Shown piece after piece: positions 7,871-16,278 of a stretch of 64,000 nucleotides of DNA; position 1 is the stretch's first letter, and each line of letters starts with the position of its first letter. The translations under genes were made by a program, and so were the position numbers. The DNA is from Erythrobacteraceae bacterium (GTDB taxonomy: Bacteria; Pseudomonadota; Alphaproteobacteria; Sphingomonadales; Sphingomonadaceae). Under the pieces are notes generated by a model. The model was not told the DNA's origin. It saw only the letters and a program-made list of their open reading frames with translations, and ran no database searches. The DNA lies in the NCBI GenBank assembly GCA_027486035.1, contig JAIXPX010000047.1, positions 1 to 64,000 of the forward strand. Reading direction: 5' to 3'.

Positions 7871-9388
7871 CTATTCAGTCGCCTCCAGCGCGCGCCACGC
7901 CACGCCCTGAAAGACGGGATCGTTGAGCATGGAGATCAGCAAACCACGCGCCTTCCCCTTGTCGCCTCGCCGGCTGAGCGCGGTCGCATAGGCATAGCGC
8001 AGATCGCCGACACCCGAATTGGTCAGGAATGCCTGCTCCAATTGCCTGAAGGCGGTTTCCGGCGGAGTGCGCCCCTCTTCGATGTAGGACTGGAAATAGA
8101 GCGCCGCAGCCAAGGGCTCGCGCTCGGGATCGCGGGCCAGAGGGGCAAGCAGGGCGCGCACCGCGTCATATTCGTCCGCTCCGGCCAGTTCGCCTGCGCG
8201 CACCAGCCGCGACAGCATGATCTCCGCCTTCAGCCGCTGCGCCTGCCGGTGTGCGGGGTCGATCGCCAGCGCCCTGTTCACCGCGCGCCATGCCTCGGCA
8301 TCGGAATAGGGGTTGGCCATCACGATCAACTCGCCATTGGAAAAGCCGAAGCCCCGGAACACCGGCCGCCCGCCGAAATCGCTGTGCTGGACCCGGGCAT
8401 ATTCGGCGGCGGCATATTCGTAGAACACCGGCGCGCTGGCGGGAAAGCGGCCGGTCAACCGCCTCAGCGCGCGGGCGGTCGGCCTCAGGCGCGTTTCGAG
8501 CAGCCGCTCGATGCGCAGTTCGACCAGCGCGACCTCGTCGCGGGTCATGGGGCGGAGAGCGACTTTGGCGATCACCTCCGGCTCGATCTGCACCCGGCGT
8601 GTCGGACCGGCCGACGGCGGTCGATCAAGCTGCGCCGCCAAGGTCGCCGGATCGCCCAGTTCGCGCGCCGCGTCCTCGATGGTGCGCCCGGTTACGTAGG
8701 CATTGATGTAGCGGTCGAGCACGCCGGCAAATTCTTCCTCCAGCAGCAGCGGTGCAGCGATCATGCGGCTGACATCGAGGAACCGGGCATATTCGTGCTC
8801 GGACCTGTGGCGGACCGTCACCCGCAGGGCATTTTCAAGAGCGGTCGGCGTGACGCGCACCTTTCGCATCCTCGGGCTTCCCGGCGCACCGATCACGAAC
8901 ACCTTCTTCTCGTCGCGATAGGCGGTGGCGAAGAACTGCGACAATCCGCCCGTCACCCACATCGGCTTGGGCCGGAAGAAGGCGTTGCCGAGATGGTATT
9001 GGGTCATACAGTAGAAGATGTCGGCTTCGCGCATTTTTGGCAGTGCGAACGGGTCGAACCACGCCTTGGTGACCGGCAGTTCAGCATGATCTTGACACAC
9101 CGCCGTCGCCCCGAAGTCGATCACGTGCGCAATCCGCGATGCATCGCTCGAAAGATAGAACTCCGGCTTGCGACCGTGCCGGGTCTCGCCCGGCATCAGG
9201 CCATGCAGGACCTGGTCGAACGCCTCGATGGTCTGCATCAGCGCGGTGAGCCGGGCTTCGGACAGCTCGGCGTGGACAACGTAATGTTCGCTCTCGGCGC
9301 GCAGCCAGCCGGTCGCATGGGCGGGCAGAGCGAGGGCGAATGTCACCAGCAACAGGGCGATCAGGCGCGACACCATGTTGCGCACCAT
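7871..9388 (-). CDS. Secreted/periplasmic protein of unknown function with TPR-like C-terminus
   Basis: About 505 residues. A signal peptide is clear from MVSRLIALLLVTFALAL to AHA (start at 9388, or at ATG 9376, which fits a signal peptide better; no good Shine-Dalgarno decides). The N-terminal part (WLRAESEHYVVHAELSEARL) resembles the start of secreted DUF1570-type proteins, with an HxxxG-free region. The middle is charged, and the last 150 residues look like helical repeats (AWRAVNRALAIDPAHRQAQRL, then LRYAYATALSRRGDKGKARGLL), typical of TPRs. I cannot name a function. It follows priA by 29 bases on the same strand and may be co-transcribed with it. Confidence 0.75.
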   Translation of the reverse strand: MVRNMVSRLIALLLVTFALALPAHATGWLRAESEHYVVHAELSEARLTALMQTIEAFDQVLHGLMPGETRHGRKPEFYLSSDASRIAHVIDFGATAVCQDHAELPVTKAWFDPFALPKMREADIFYCMTQYHLGNAFFRPKPMWVTGGLSQFFATAYRDEKKVFVIGAPGSPRMRKVRVTPTALENALRVTVRHRSEHEYARFLDVSRMIAAPLLLEEEFAGVLDRYINAYVTGRTIEDAARELGDPATLAAQLDRPPSAGPTRRVQIEPEVIAKVALRPMTRDEVALVELRIERLLETRLRPTARALRRLTGRFPASAPVFYEYAAAEYARVQHSDFGGRPVFRGFGFSNGELIVMANPYSDAEAWRAVNRALAIDPAHRQAQRLKAEIMLSRLVRAGELAGADEYDAVRALLAPLARDPEREPLAAALYFQSYIEEGRTPPETAFRQLEQAFLTNSGVGDLRYAYATALSRRGDKGKARGLLISMLNDPVFQGVAWRALEATE

Positions 9389-9417
9389 ATCATCGGTCAA
9401 GCGGCTGTAAATGCGGA

Positions 9418-11586
9418 TCAAACGAAGCTGTAGGGGTCCACATCCACACCCACCCGCACCCCGGGTGCGAATTGCACCCCTCCGATCCAGTCGCGCAGCA
9501 CTCCCTGCAAATTCGCGCTGCGCTTGGCGTTGACGAGGAAGCGGTAGCGGTAGCGCCCGCGCAGCAGGGCGAGCGGGGCAGGCGCGGGGCCGAGGATCTG
9601 GACATCGGCAAGGCGCGGGCGGACATCGCCCAGCCGCACCGCGGCCTCGCGGGCTTCCTTCTCGTCCTCGGAAGAGAGGATGATCGCCGCCCAGCGACCG
9701 AAGGGCGGCGCGCCGGCATCGCGGCGGCCTTGCGTCTCGGCTTCGTAGAAGGCGTCGCGGTCGCCGTTCGCCAGCGCGGCGATCACCGGCGCATCGGGGT
9801 GGCGGGTCTGGATCAGCACCTCACCCGGCTTGGCCCCGCGACCCGCACGCCCCGCGACCTGCGCGATCTGCGAGAAGGTGCGCTCGCCTGCGCGCAGGTC
9901 TCCGCCTTCGAGGCCGAGGTCGGCATCGACCACGCCCACGAGGGTCAGGTCGGGGAAGTGGAAGCCTTTCGTAACGAGCTGCGTGCCGATGATGATGTCG
10001 ATCGCCTTGCCTTCCGCCATGGCGATGAATTCCGCCGCGCGTTCGGGGGTGTTCAGCGTGTCGGAGGTGGCAACCGCCACCCGCGCCTCGGGGAAGAGGT
10101 CGGCGACCTCCGCCGCGATCCGCTCCACACCGGGGCCGCAGGCGACGAGGCAGTCGCTCTCCCCGCATTCGGGGCAGGCCTCGGGCACCCGCGTCTCGAA
10201 GCCGCAATGGTGGCAGGCGAGACGGGCCGAGAGCCGGTGCTCGACCAGCCATGCGCTGCAACTCGGGCATTTGAAGCGGTGCCCGCAATTGCGGCACAGC
10301 GTCAGCGGGGCATAGCCGCGGCGATTGAGGAACAGCAGCGATTGCTCGCCCTTGGCCAGCCGGTCACGCAGGGCGTCGACCAGCGGCCCGGCCAGCCAGC
10401 GCTGGCTGCCCGGCTTTTCCTCGATGAGGTTGACGAGCGCTACCCGAGGCAGGCTCGCCCCGCCGAAACGGGCGGGCAGGTCGAGCTTGGTATAGATGCC
10501 CTGCGCCGCCATGTGCAGGCTCTCGAGCGCCGGGGTGGCGCTGGCAAGGATCACCGGAAGCCCCTCGAACCGCGCGCGCATCACCGCCACGTCGCGCGCG
10601 TTGTAGCGCACCCCGTCATCCTGCTTGAAGCTGACCTCATGCGCCTCGTCGACGACGATCAGGCCCAGATTGGCATAGGGCAGGAACAGCGCCGAACGTG
10701 CGCCGACCACCACTTGCGCCGTGCCGTCCGCGATCGCCCGCCACGCCCGCCGCCGCTCGGTGGATTTCAGCGAGGAATGCCACAGCACCGGCGCCGCGCC
10801 GAACCTTGCGGCAAAGCGCGCGAGGAAGTTCTCGGTCAGCGCGATTTCGGGAAGCAGCACCAGCACCTGCCGCCCCTGCCGGATCGCGGCGGCGACGGGT
10901 TCGAAATAGGTCTCGGTCTTGCCCGATCCTGTCACCCCGTCGAGCAGGAAGGGGGCAAAGGCGCGGGCGCGCACGGCCTCGACCAGCGTGGCGGCGACCG
11001 CCGCTTGCGTCTGTGACAGGGCGGGCTGGTGGAAATCGGGATCGGCGGCAGGGTAGGGGCGGTCGATGGCGACGGTGACCGGCGCGATGAGCCCCGCGCC
11101 CGCCATGCCGCGCAGCACGCCTTCGGAAACCCCGGCCATGGCCGCAAGCTCGCGCATGGTGCCCTGCTGGCCGCCGAGCTTCTCCAGCGCCGCCTTGCGC
11201 TGCGCGGTGAGGCGCCCCGAGGCTTGCGCGCCCGTCAGCCGGTATTCGGTCATCGTCGCCGGCCCGCCCAGCGCCCCGCCGCTCGCCAGCGCCATGCGCG
11301 CCACCGCGGCCAGGGGCGCGCAGTAATAGTCGGCGGTCCATTCGATCAGCCGCCGGAGCGCTTCGGGCAGCGGCGGCACGGGCAGCACCTCGACGATGGG
11401 GCGCAGTCGATCGAAGGCGATCGCCTCCCCCGGCAGCCGTCCCTCGTCCCACACGATCCCGGTGACCTTCCTCGGGCCGAGGGGGGCGATCACGATGCTT
11501 CCCGCAGGCGCGCTCGTCCCCTCGGGCAGCCGGTAATCGAGCGGACCCAAAGCTGCGTTAAGGACAAGAAGGCGAACGCGGTTCAT
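9418..11586 (-). CDS. priA: Primosomal protein N' (replication restart helicase PriA)
   Basis: A 722-residue superfamily 2 3'-5' DNA helicase that reloads the replisome at collapsed forks. It has the N-terminal DNA-binding domain (NAALGPLDYRLPEG), Walker A GVTGSGKT, a DEAH box (VVDEAHEVSFKQDD), the eight-cysteine double zinc site between the helicase lobes (CRNCGHRFKCPSC, CHHCG, CPECGESDC), and helicase motifs V/VI (TQLVTKGFHFPDL, QVAGRAGRG). The start is ATG 11586 (MNRVRLLVLNAAL); the 28 upstream codons of open frame do not fit the family. It is divergent from the DUF4197 remnant. Confidence 0.96.
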   Translation of the reverse strand: MNRVRLLVLNAALGPLDYRLPEGTSAPAGSIVIAPLGPRKVTGIVWDEGRLPGEAIAFDRLRPIVEVLPVPPLPEALRRLIEWTADYYCAPLAAVARMALASGGALGGPATMTEYRLTGAQASGRLTAQRKAALEKLGGQQGTMRELAAMAGVSEGVLRGMAGAGLIAPVTVAIDRPYPAADPDFHQPALSQTQAAVAATLVEAVRARAFAPFLLDGVTGSGKTETYFEPVAAAIRQGRQVLVLLPEIALTENFLARFAARFGAAPVLWHSSLKSTERRRAWRAIADGTAQVVVGARSALFLPYANLGLIVVDEAHEVSFKQDDGVRYNARDVAVMRARFEGLPVILASATPALESLHMAAQGIYTKLDLPARFGGASLPRVALVNLIEEKPGSQRWLAGPLVDALRDRLAKGEQSLLFLNRRGYAPLTLCRNCGHRFKCPSCSAWLVEHRLSARLACHHCGFETRVPEACPECGESDCLVACGPGVERIAAEVADLFPEARVAVATSDTLNTPERAAEFIAMAEGKAIDIIIGTQLVTKGFHFPDLTLVGVVDADLGLEGGDLRAGERTFSQIAQVAGRAGRGAKPGEVLIQTRHPDAPVIAALANGDRDAFYEAETQGRRDAGAPPFGRWAAIILSSEDEKEAREAAVRLGDVRPRLADVQILGPAPAPLALLRGRYRYRFLVNAKRSANLQGVLRDWIGGVQFAPGVRVGVDVDPYSFV

Positions 11587-11641
11587 CGCCGGGCTATATG
11601 GAGAGCCACATGGTGCCTGAGCAAGATCGCAGGCCGCCAGT

Positions 11642-12107
11642 ATGACCGCAAATCTCACCCCCGCAGGCAACAGCCGCCGCTTGCTCGCCGGAGCCGCTGG
11701 CGGCGCGGCCCTGCTGCTGCTGCCAGCCTGCGCCAGTTACGGCGGGACATACAGTCTCGAGGAAGCCGTGCGGCGGATGCTGCTGCTCGCCTCGGAGAAT
11801 GCCTTCGCGCGCCTCACCGCGCCCGGCGAGCGCCTATCTCAGGCAGGAGGTCGGAACCGCGCTTGTCGATGCGGTGGTGCCGGAACTGGGCGAGGCGATC
11901 CGGGTGAGCCGCGATCCGCTGCTGGGCGAGGTGATCCATGCGCTCGCGGGCGTGGATGTCGCCGCGCTGGCTGACCGGGTGAGCCGCGAGGTCGATAAGG
12001 CCATCTGGGGCGAGATCGCGCGCGAGGAAGCCGCCATCCGCGCCGATCCGCGTGCCACCCGAGATCCCGCGATCATCGCGGTGTTCGGCCCGGCGCGGGC
12101 GATCTGA
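11642..12107 (+). pseudogene. DUF4197 family lipoprotein gene, disrupted by internal deletion and frameshift
   Basis: Two pieces of one family lie in different frames. The first (11642 to about 11835) encodes a lipoprotein-type signal (LAGAAGGAALLLLPAC) and SLEEAVRRMLLLASENAFARLTAPG. The second (about 11833-12107, shifted by one base) encodes AYLRQEVGTALVDAVVPELG through to ATRDPAIIAVFG. From memory of sphingomonad DUF4197 proteins (about 220-250 residues), these are the first and last thirds, and the middle 70-80 residues are missing at the junction near 11833. In frame 1 the ORF runs on into Gly/Arg-rich nonsense to 11974. It is divergent from priA and converges on the DUF2490 gene. Confidence 0.7.
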
Positions 12108-12113
12108 GGCAGG

Positions 12114-12773
12114 TCAGAAGCGGTAGTTGATCGCCACCTGCGGCACGTGGCTGATCGTGTCGGTGCGTGCGGCTTCGGGGGAATACCACAGGAGGTAGCC
12201 GGGCTGGACTTCGACACCGCCGCCCACGTCGAAGGCCGCCGCGACGATGAAGCGGATCTGCTCCACCCCGTCGGGATCGCGCCGGTCGCTGCGCGCTTCG
12301 ATCACGCCGAACCATTCGACCGAGCCGATCAGCTCGACCTTGTCCGACACGTCCCGCGAATATTGCACCCGCTGGCGGATTCTGAGCTCGGTCCGCTGTG
12401 CCCCGGGCAGGAAGCGCTGTTCGAGCCGGGTGCGCAGGTCCCAGCCGCCATTGATGTAGCGGATCTGCTGGTGCGGGCGCAGTTCGGTTGCCCCGGCCGT
12501 CTCGAAGACCGCTCCCCCCGCGCCGAGCCTGAGGCGCGGGGCCACCTCGACTTCGAAGGTGGCGCGCACGTTCTGCTGGTCCGGGCCGATTTGCCCCTCG
12601 CGCCAGCGCTGTCCGGTATCGAGGGTAAGGAAGACATCCTTCCCCAGCTTCCCGCGCACGAAGGCCGTCAGCCAGAACTGCGTGTCTTCCTCGGCTGCCC
12701 GGGCCACGGAAGCCTGCGCCCCCGCCAGAAGCGAGGCAAGCAGCATGGCGGAACGGAAGGCGAGGCGTGGCAT
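12114..12773 (-). CDS. DUF2490 domain-containing protein (outer-membrane beta-barrel-like)
   Basis: A 219-residue exported protein with a signal peptide (MPRLAFRSAMLLASLLAGAQ, cleavage near AARA-AEED). It then shows alternating amphipathic strands with aromatic girdles (FWLTAFVRGKLG, LRTRLEQRFL, LIGSVEWFGVIEAR, QPGYLLWYS) and ends VPQVAINYRF with a terminal Phe, as in outer-membrane barrels. DUF2490 proteins are of unknown function. I chose ATG 12773 because the signal peptide begins there and GGGGG precedes it. An open frame extends far upstream but overlaps the fsa gene and is not family-like. Its stop is six bases from the end of the convergent DUF4197 remnant. Confidence 0.82.
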   Translation of the reverse strand: MPRLAFRSAMLLASLLAGAQASVARAAEEDTQFWLTAFVRGKLGKDVFLTLDTGQRWREGQIGPDQQNVRATFEVEVAPRLRLGAGGAVFETAGATELRPHQQIRYINGGWDLRTRLEQRFLPGAQRTELRIRQRVQYSRDVSDKVELIGSVEWFGVIEARSDRRDPDGVEQIRFIVAAAFDVGGGVEVQPGYLLWYSPEAARTDTISHVPQVAINYRF

Positions 12774-12813
12774 GATGGCCCCCATAGGCGGCAGGAGAGG
12801 GTGCTGGCCATGC

Positions 12814-12819
12814 ATTATA
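12814..12819 (-). promoter_or_regulatory. Probable -10 hexamer for the DUF2490 gene
   Basis: TATAAT on the minus strand, 41-46 bases upstream of ATG 12773, within the 226-base gap to the divergent fsa gene. The expected -35 region is T-rich (ATTTTTG) rather than a TTGACA match. A weaker plus-strand pair (TTGAAG at 12899, TATAGG near 12920, 15-base spacer) could serve fsa. Nothing else is apparent in this gap. Confidence 0.4.
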
Positions 12820-12999
12820 AAGCAGGCGGACCGACAAAAATCTTCGTGGACATTTCCGCAAAAGCACACATCCAGGACCGGCTGGTGCCAGCGCTGCGTT
12901 GAAGATGCGCCTGATGCCCTATAGGGGAACAAGGAAACCCGGGCCGGAGGCGGGCGAATCTGCTCCACCCGGCCGACCTGACAACTGGAAAGTGACCTC

Positions 13000-13653
13000 A
13001 TGAAATTCTTCGTCGACACCGCCGAGATCGATGCGATCCGCGAGCTTGCCGCCACGGGCCTCCTCGACGGGGTGACCACCAATCCCTCGCTGATCGCCAA
13101 GTCGGGCCGCGATTTCATGGAAGTCACCGCCGAGATCTGCAAGCTGGTCGACGGCCCGGTCAGCGCCGAGGTGGTGGCGCTCGATCACGAAACGATGATG
13201 AAGGAGGCCGAAGTCCTCCGGAAGATCGCCGACAATGTCTGCATCAAGGTGCCGCTGACGGTCGACGGGCTCAAGACCTGCAAGGCGCTGGCGTCGGATG
13301 GCACGATGGTCAACGTCACCCTGTGCTTTTCGGCCAACCAGGCGCTGCTCGCGGCCAAGGCGGGCGCGAGCTTTATCTCGCCCTTTGTCGGGCGGCACGA
13401 TGACAATGGTTTTGACGGGATGGAGCTGATCGAGGACATCCGCCTGATCTACGACAACTATGATTTCGCCACCGAAATTCTGGTTGCCTCGGTGCGCCAC
13501 ACCACCCACGTGCTCCAGGCCGCCAAGATCGGGGCCGACGTGATGACCGCGCCGCCTGCGGTGATCCACGCCCTGTTCAAGCATGTGCTGACCGACAAGG
13601 GCATCGAAGGCTTCATGGCCGACTGGGCCAAGACCGGCCAGAGCATCCTGTGA
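13000..13653 (+). CDS. fsa: Fructose-6-phosphate aldolase / small transaldolase
   Basis: A TIM-barrel class I aldolase of 217 residues, the length of the FSA/TalC subfamily rather than full-length transaldolase. It begins [10 protein letters not shown] and has [12 protein letters not shown] and a Schiff-base lysine at Lys83 (CIKVPLT). It ends in the short C-terminal helix ([19 protein letters not shown]) that packs on a neighbouring subunit. It acts in the cytoplasm on dihydroxyacetone or sedoheptulose/fructose phosphates; true activity (aldolase or transaldolase) cannot be told from sequence. GGAAAG precedes the ATG. cobT follows 19 bases downstream on the same strand. Confidence 0.92.
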   Translation: MKFFVDTAEIDAIRELAATGLLDGVTTNPSLIAKSGRDFMEVTAEICKLVDGPVSAEVVALDHETMMKEAEVLRKIADNVCIKVPLTVDGLKTCKALASDGTMVNVTLCFSANQALLAAKAGASFISPFVGRHDDNGFDGMELIEDIRLIYDNYDFATEILVASVRHTTHVLQAAKIGADVMTAPPAVIHALFKHVLTDKGIEGFMADWAKTGQSIL

Positions 13654-13672
13654 CGTCGATCCTTTAAGCGCA

Positions 13673-15511
13673 ATGGCTGACCAGTCCCCGCTCGATCTGT
13701 TCAAGCAGGCGCTCACCGGCGCGTCGCGGGCGATTGCGCGCGACGCCGAAGTCGAGGTCGCGTGGAGCGCGGATGTTCCGGGCAGCGCGGGCAACCGCTT
13801 CCGGGTGCCGCTGCCGGGGCGGGATCTGCCGGCCGATCAGGTCACCGAGGCGCGCGGCTTTGCCGATTCCTTTGCCCTGAAGCTGCGCCACCATGACGCG
13901 GCGCTCCACGCCCGCTCCGCGCCGCCCGAGCCGGTTGCGCGGGCCTGCTATGACGCGATCGAGCAGGTGCGTTACGAGGCGCTGGGCGCCAACCGCTTCG
14001 GCGGGATCAAGGCCAATCTCGACGCCGCGACCGAGCTGCGCACCGCATCGGACAAGATCGTGCGCGCGCAGAACTCGGCCGAGGTGCCCTTGCAGACCGC
14101 GCTGGCCCTGCTGGTGCGCGAGGCGCTGACCGGCGAGGCCGTGCCGACCAAGGCGCAGGGCGGGATCGAACTGGTGCGCGATTTCCTCGAGGAGAAGGTC
14201 GGCGGCGATTTCGCCGGGCTGGCCGAGAAGATCGGGGATCAGGAAGCCTTCCAGAAGCTCGCGCTCGACATGCTGCGCGAGCTCGATCTCACCCGCCCGA
14301 CCGACGCGCCCGACGAGAGCGACAGCGATTCCCCCGATGACGAGGACGGCCCCGACGACGACAGCGAGGGTGAGGACGACAACCAGGGCGAGGGCGATCC
14401 GCAATCGGCCGAAATGGCCGGCGACATGGCCGAGGGCGAGGGCGACGGCGAACAGTCCTCCGAGGCCGATACCGACGGCGACATGTCGGAAGGCGATCCG
14501 GGCGAGGAGGGCGATGGCTCCGAGGCCCCTGTCCGCCCGAACCGCCCGCAGGCCGAAGTGCCCGCGAGCGTCGATTACAAGGCCTTCACCACCCGCTTCG
14601 ACGAGGAAGTCGCCGCGCCCGACCTGTGCGACGCGGAAGAGCTCGACCGGTTGCGCGCCTATCTCGACAGCCAGCTGACCGGCTTGCAAGGCGTGGTGAC
14701 GCGCCTCGCCAACCGCTTGCAGCGGCGGTTGATGGCGCAGCAGAACCGCAGCTGGGATTTCGATCAGGAAGAAGGCGTGCTCGACGCCGCGCGGCTTGCC
14801 CGCGTGATCATCTCGCCCGGCACGGCCCTGTCCTACAAGGTCGAGCGCGATGTCGAGTTCAAGGATACGATCGTCACCCTGCTGATCGACAATTCGGGAT
14901 CGATGCGCGGGCGGCCGATCAGCATCGCCGCGATCAGCGCCGACATTCTGGCGCGCACCTTGGAGCGCTGCGGGGTCAAGACCGAGATCCTCGGCTTCAC
15001 CACCCGCGCGTGGAAGGGCGGGCAGAGCCGCGAGGCGTGGCTCGCCGATGGCAAGCCGCCAAACCCGGGGCGCCTCAACGATCTTCGCCACATCATCTAC
15101 AAGCAGGCCGACGAACCCTGGCGCCGCGCGCGCCGCAATCTCGGGCTGATGATGCGCGAGGGCCTGCTGAAGGAAAACATCGACGGCGAGGCGCTGATCT
15201 GGGCGCATAGCCGCCTGCTCTACCGCCCCGAGGAACGCCGCATCCTGATGGTGATCTCCGACGGCGCGCCGGTGGACGATTCGACCCTGTCGGTGAACTC
15301 GGCGGGCTATCTCGAAGCGCATCTGCGCAGCGTGATCGAGTGGATCGAGAAGGTCTCGCCCGTGCAGCTCGTCGCCATCGGGATCGGCCATGATGTGACG
15401 CGCTATTATCGCCGCGCGGTGACGATCATGGATGTGGAACAGCTCGGCGGCACGATCATGGAGCAGCTCGCCGAATTGTTCGAGGATGAGAAAGGCACAA
15501 AACGCAAATGA
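13673..15511 (+). CDS. cobT: Cobaltochelatase CobT subunit
   Basis: A 612-residue subunit of the ATP-dependent CobNST chelatase, which inserts cobalt into hydrogenobyrinic diamide in aerobic cobalamin synthesis. The N-terminal CobT domain (about 1-200) is followed by a strongly acidic Asp/Glu/Ser/Gly linker (about 205-290). The C-terminal von Willebrand A domain has the MIDAS motif DNSGSM (Asp406) and ISDGAPVDD. CobS, the AAA+ partner normally encoded next to cobT, is not here: the upstream neighbour is fsa. It overlaps the next gene by ATGA, so translation of the nitroreductase is coupled to it. In organisms without B12 synthesis, CobST can serve other metal or chaperone roles. Confidence 0.93.
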   Translation: MADQSPLDLFKQALTGASRAIARDAEVEVAWSADVPGSAGNRFRVPLPGRDLPADQVTEARGFADSFALKLRHHDAALHARSAPPEPVARACYDAIEQVRYEALGANRFGGIKANLDAATELRTASDKIVRAQNSAEVPLQTALALLVREALTGEAVPTKAQGGIELVRDFLEEKVGGDFAGLAEKIGDQEAFQKLALDMLRELDLTRPTDAPDESDSDSPDDEDGPDDDSEGEDDNQGEGDPQSAEMAGDMAEGEGDGEQSSEADTDGDMSEGDPGEEGDGSEAPVRPNRPQAEVPASVDYKAFTTRFDEEVAAPDLCDAEELDRLRAYLDSQLTGLQGVVTRLANRLQRRLMAQQNRSWDFDQEEGVLDAARLARVIISPGTALSYKVERDVEFKDTIVTLLIDNSGSMRGRPISIAAISADILARTLERCGVKTEILGFTTRAWKGGQSREAWLADGKPPNPGRLNDLRHIIYKQADEPWRRARRNLGLMMREGLLKENIDGEALIWAHSRLLYRPEERRILMVISDGAPVDDSTLSVNSAGYLEAHLRSVIEWIEKVSPVQLVAIGIGHDVTRYYRRAVTIMDVEQLGGTIMEQLAELFEDEKGTKRK

Positions 15512-16170
15512 ACGTCACCGAAGCCGTCATCACCCGCCGCTCGATCCGGGCCTTTCTCGACACGCCGGTCGATCTCGCAACCCTCACCCGCGTGATGGAC
15601 AAGGCCCGCTGGGCGGCCTCGGGCTGCAATTACCAGCCGTGGGAGGCGAGCATTGTCACCGGGCAGGCATTGAAGGACTTGCAGGCGAAGATCATCGCCA
15701 ACGGGCCGGGCGCAGCCGAATATGACTGGGCCGCTCCGGGGCAGGAAGAGGCCTACAAGGCACGGCTCGACGGGGTGTCGGCGGGGATGTTCGGCGCGAT
15801 GGGGATTGCGCGCGACGATGGTGCCGGGCGCATGGCCGCGATGGCCAAGAACACCACCAGCTTCGATGCGCCGGCGGTGCTGTTCGTCTATTTCCCGCGC
15901 CTGATGAAGGAGCCGCAGTGGTCGGATGTCGGCATGTGGCTCCAGACCGTCGCCCTGCTGCTGCGCGAGGAGGGGCTCGATTCCTGCTTCCAGGAATTCA
16001 TGGCGCTCTACGCGAACACCATCCGCGAGTTCCTCGGCCTCGATCACGAGCGCTACATGTTCTTCTGCGGCATGGCGATCGGCTACCGCGATCCTGAGGC
16101 GCCGGTGAACAATTTCGCGCGCGAGCGCGTGCCGCTGGGCGAGCAGGTCAAGTTCATCGGGTTCGAATAA
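15508..16170 (+). CDS. Nitroreductase family protein
   Basis: FMN-dependent NAD(P)H oxidoreductase of 220 residues. The N-terminal FMN-phosphate-binding pattern ITRRSIRAF is at residues 8-16. The [13 protein letters not shown] segment (about 34-46), [18 protein letters not shown], and the closing [19 protein letters not shown] are typical of the NfsA/FRase I-like nitroreductases. It probably reduces quinones or nitroaromatics; the natural substrate is unknown. The start codon overlaps the cobT stop (ATGA), which ties its expression to cobT. A palindromic repeat follows the stop codon at once. Confidence 0.9.
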   Translation: MNVTEAVITRRSIRAFLDTPVDLATLTRVMDKARWAASGCNYQPWEASIVTGQALKDLQAKIIANGPGAAEYDWAAPGQEEAYKARLDGVSAGMFGAMGIARDDGAGRMAAMAKNTTSFDAPAVLFVYFPRLMKEPQWSDVGMWLQTVALLLREEGLDSCFQEFMALYANTIREFLGLDHERYMFFCGMAIGYRDPEAPVNNFARERVPLGEQVKFIGFE

Positions 16171-16173
16171 GTC

Positions 16174-16256
16174 GTCGTCACCCCAGCGAAAGCTGGGGCC
16201 TAGGGCGGCGGGCTCGGCGCTTGCAGCCCTAGATCCCAGCTTGCGCTGGGACGACG
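16174..16256. repeat. Intergenic palindromic repeat with two hairpins (type 1)
   Basis: About 83 bases between the nitroreductase and cysS. Left hairpin: CCCCAGC-gaaa-GCTGGGG (16181-16198). Right hairpin: CCCAGC-TTGC-GCTGGG (16235-16250). CCTAGGGC and GCCCTAG pair between them, and outer GTCGTC/GACGAC arms close the element. The layout is symmetric and resembles the GTC(GT)-flanked extragenic palindromes common in sphingomonads. It may act as a terminator or mRNA-stabilising structure between co-directional genes. Confidence 0.75.
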
Positions 16257-16278
16257 GAATAGGGCAAAGGCCCGGCCC

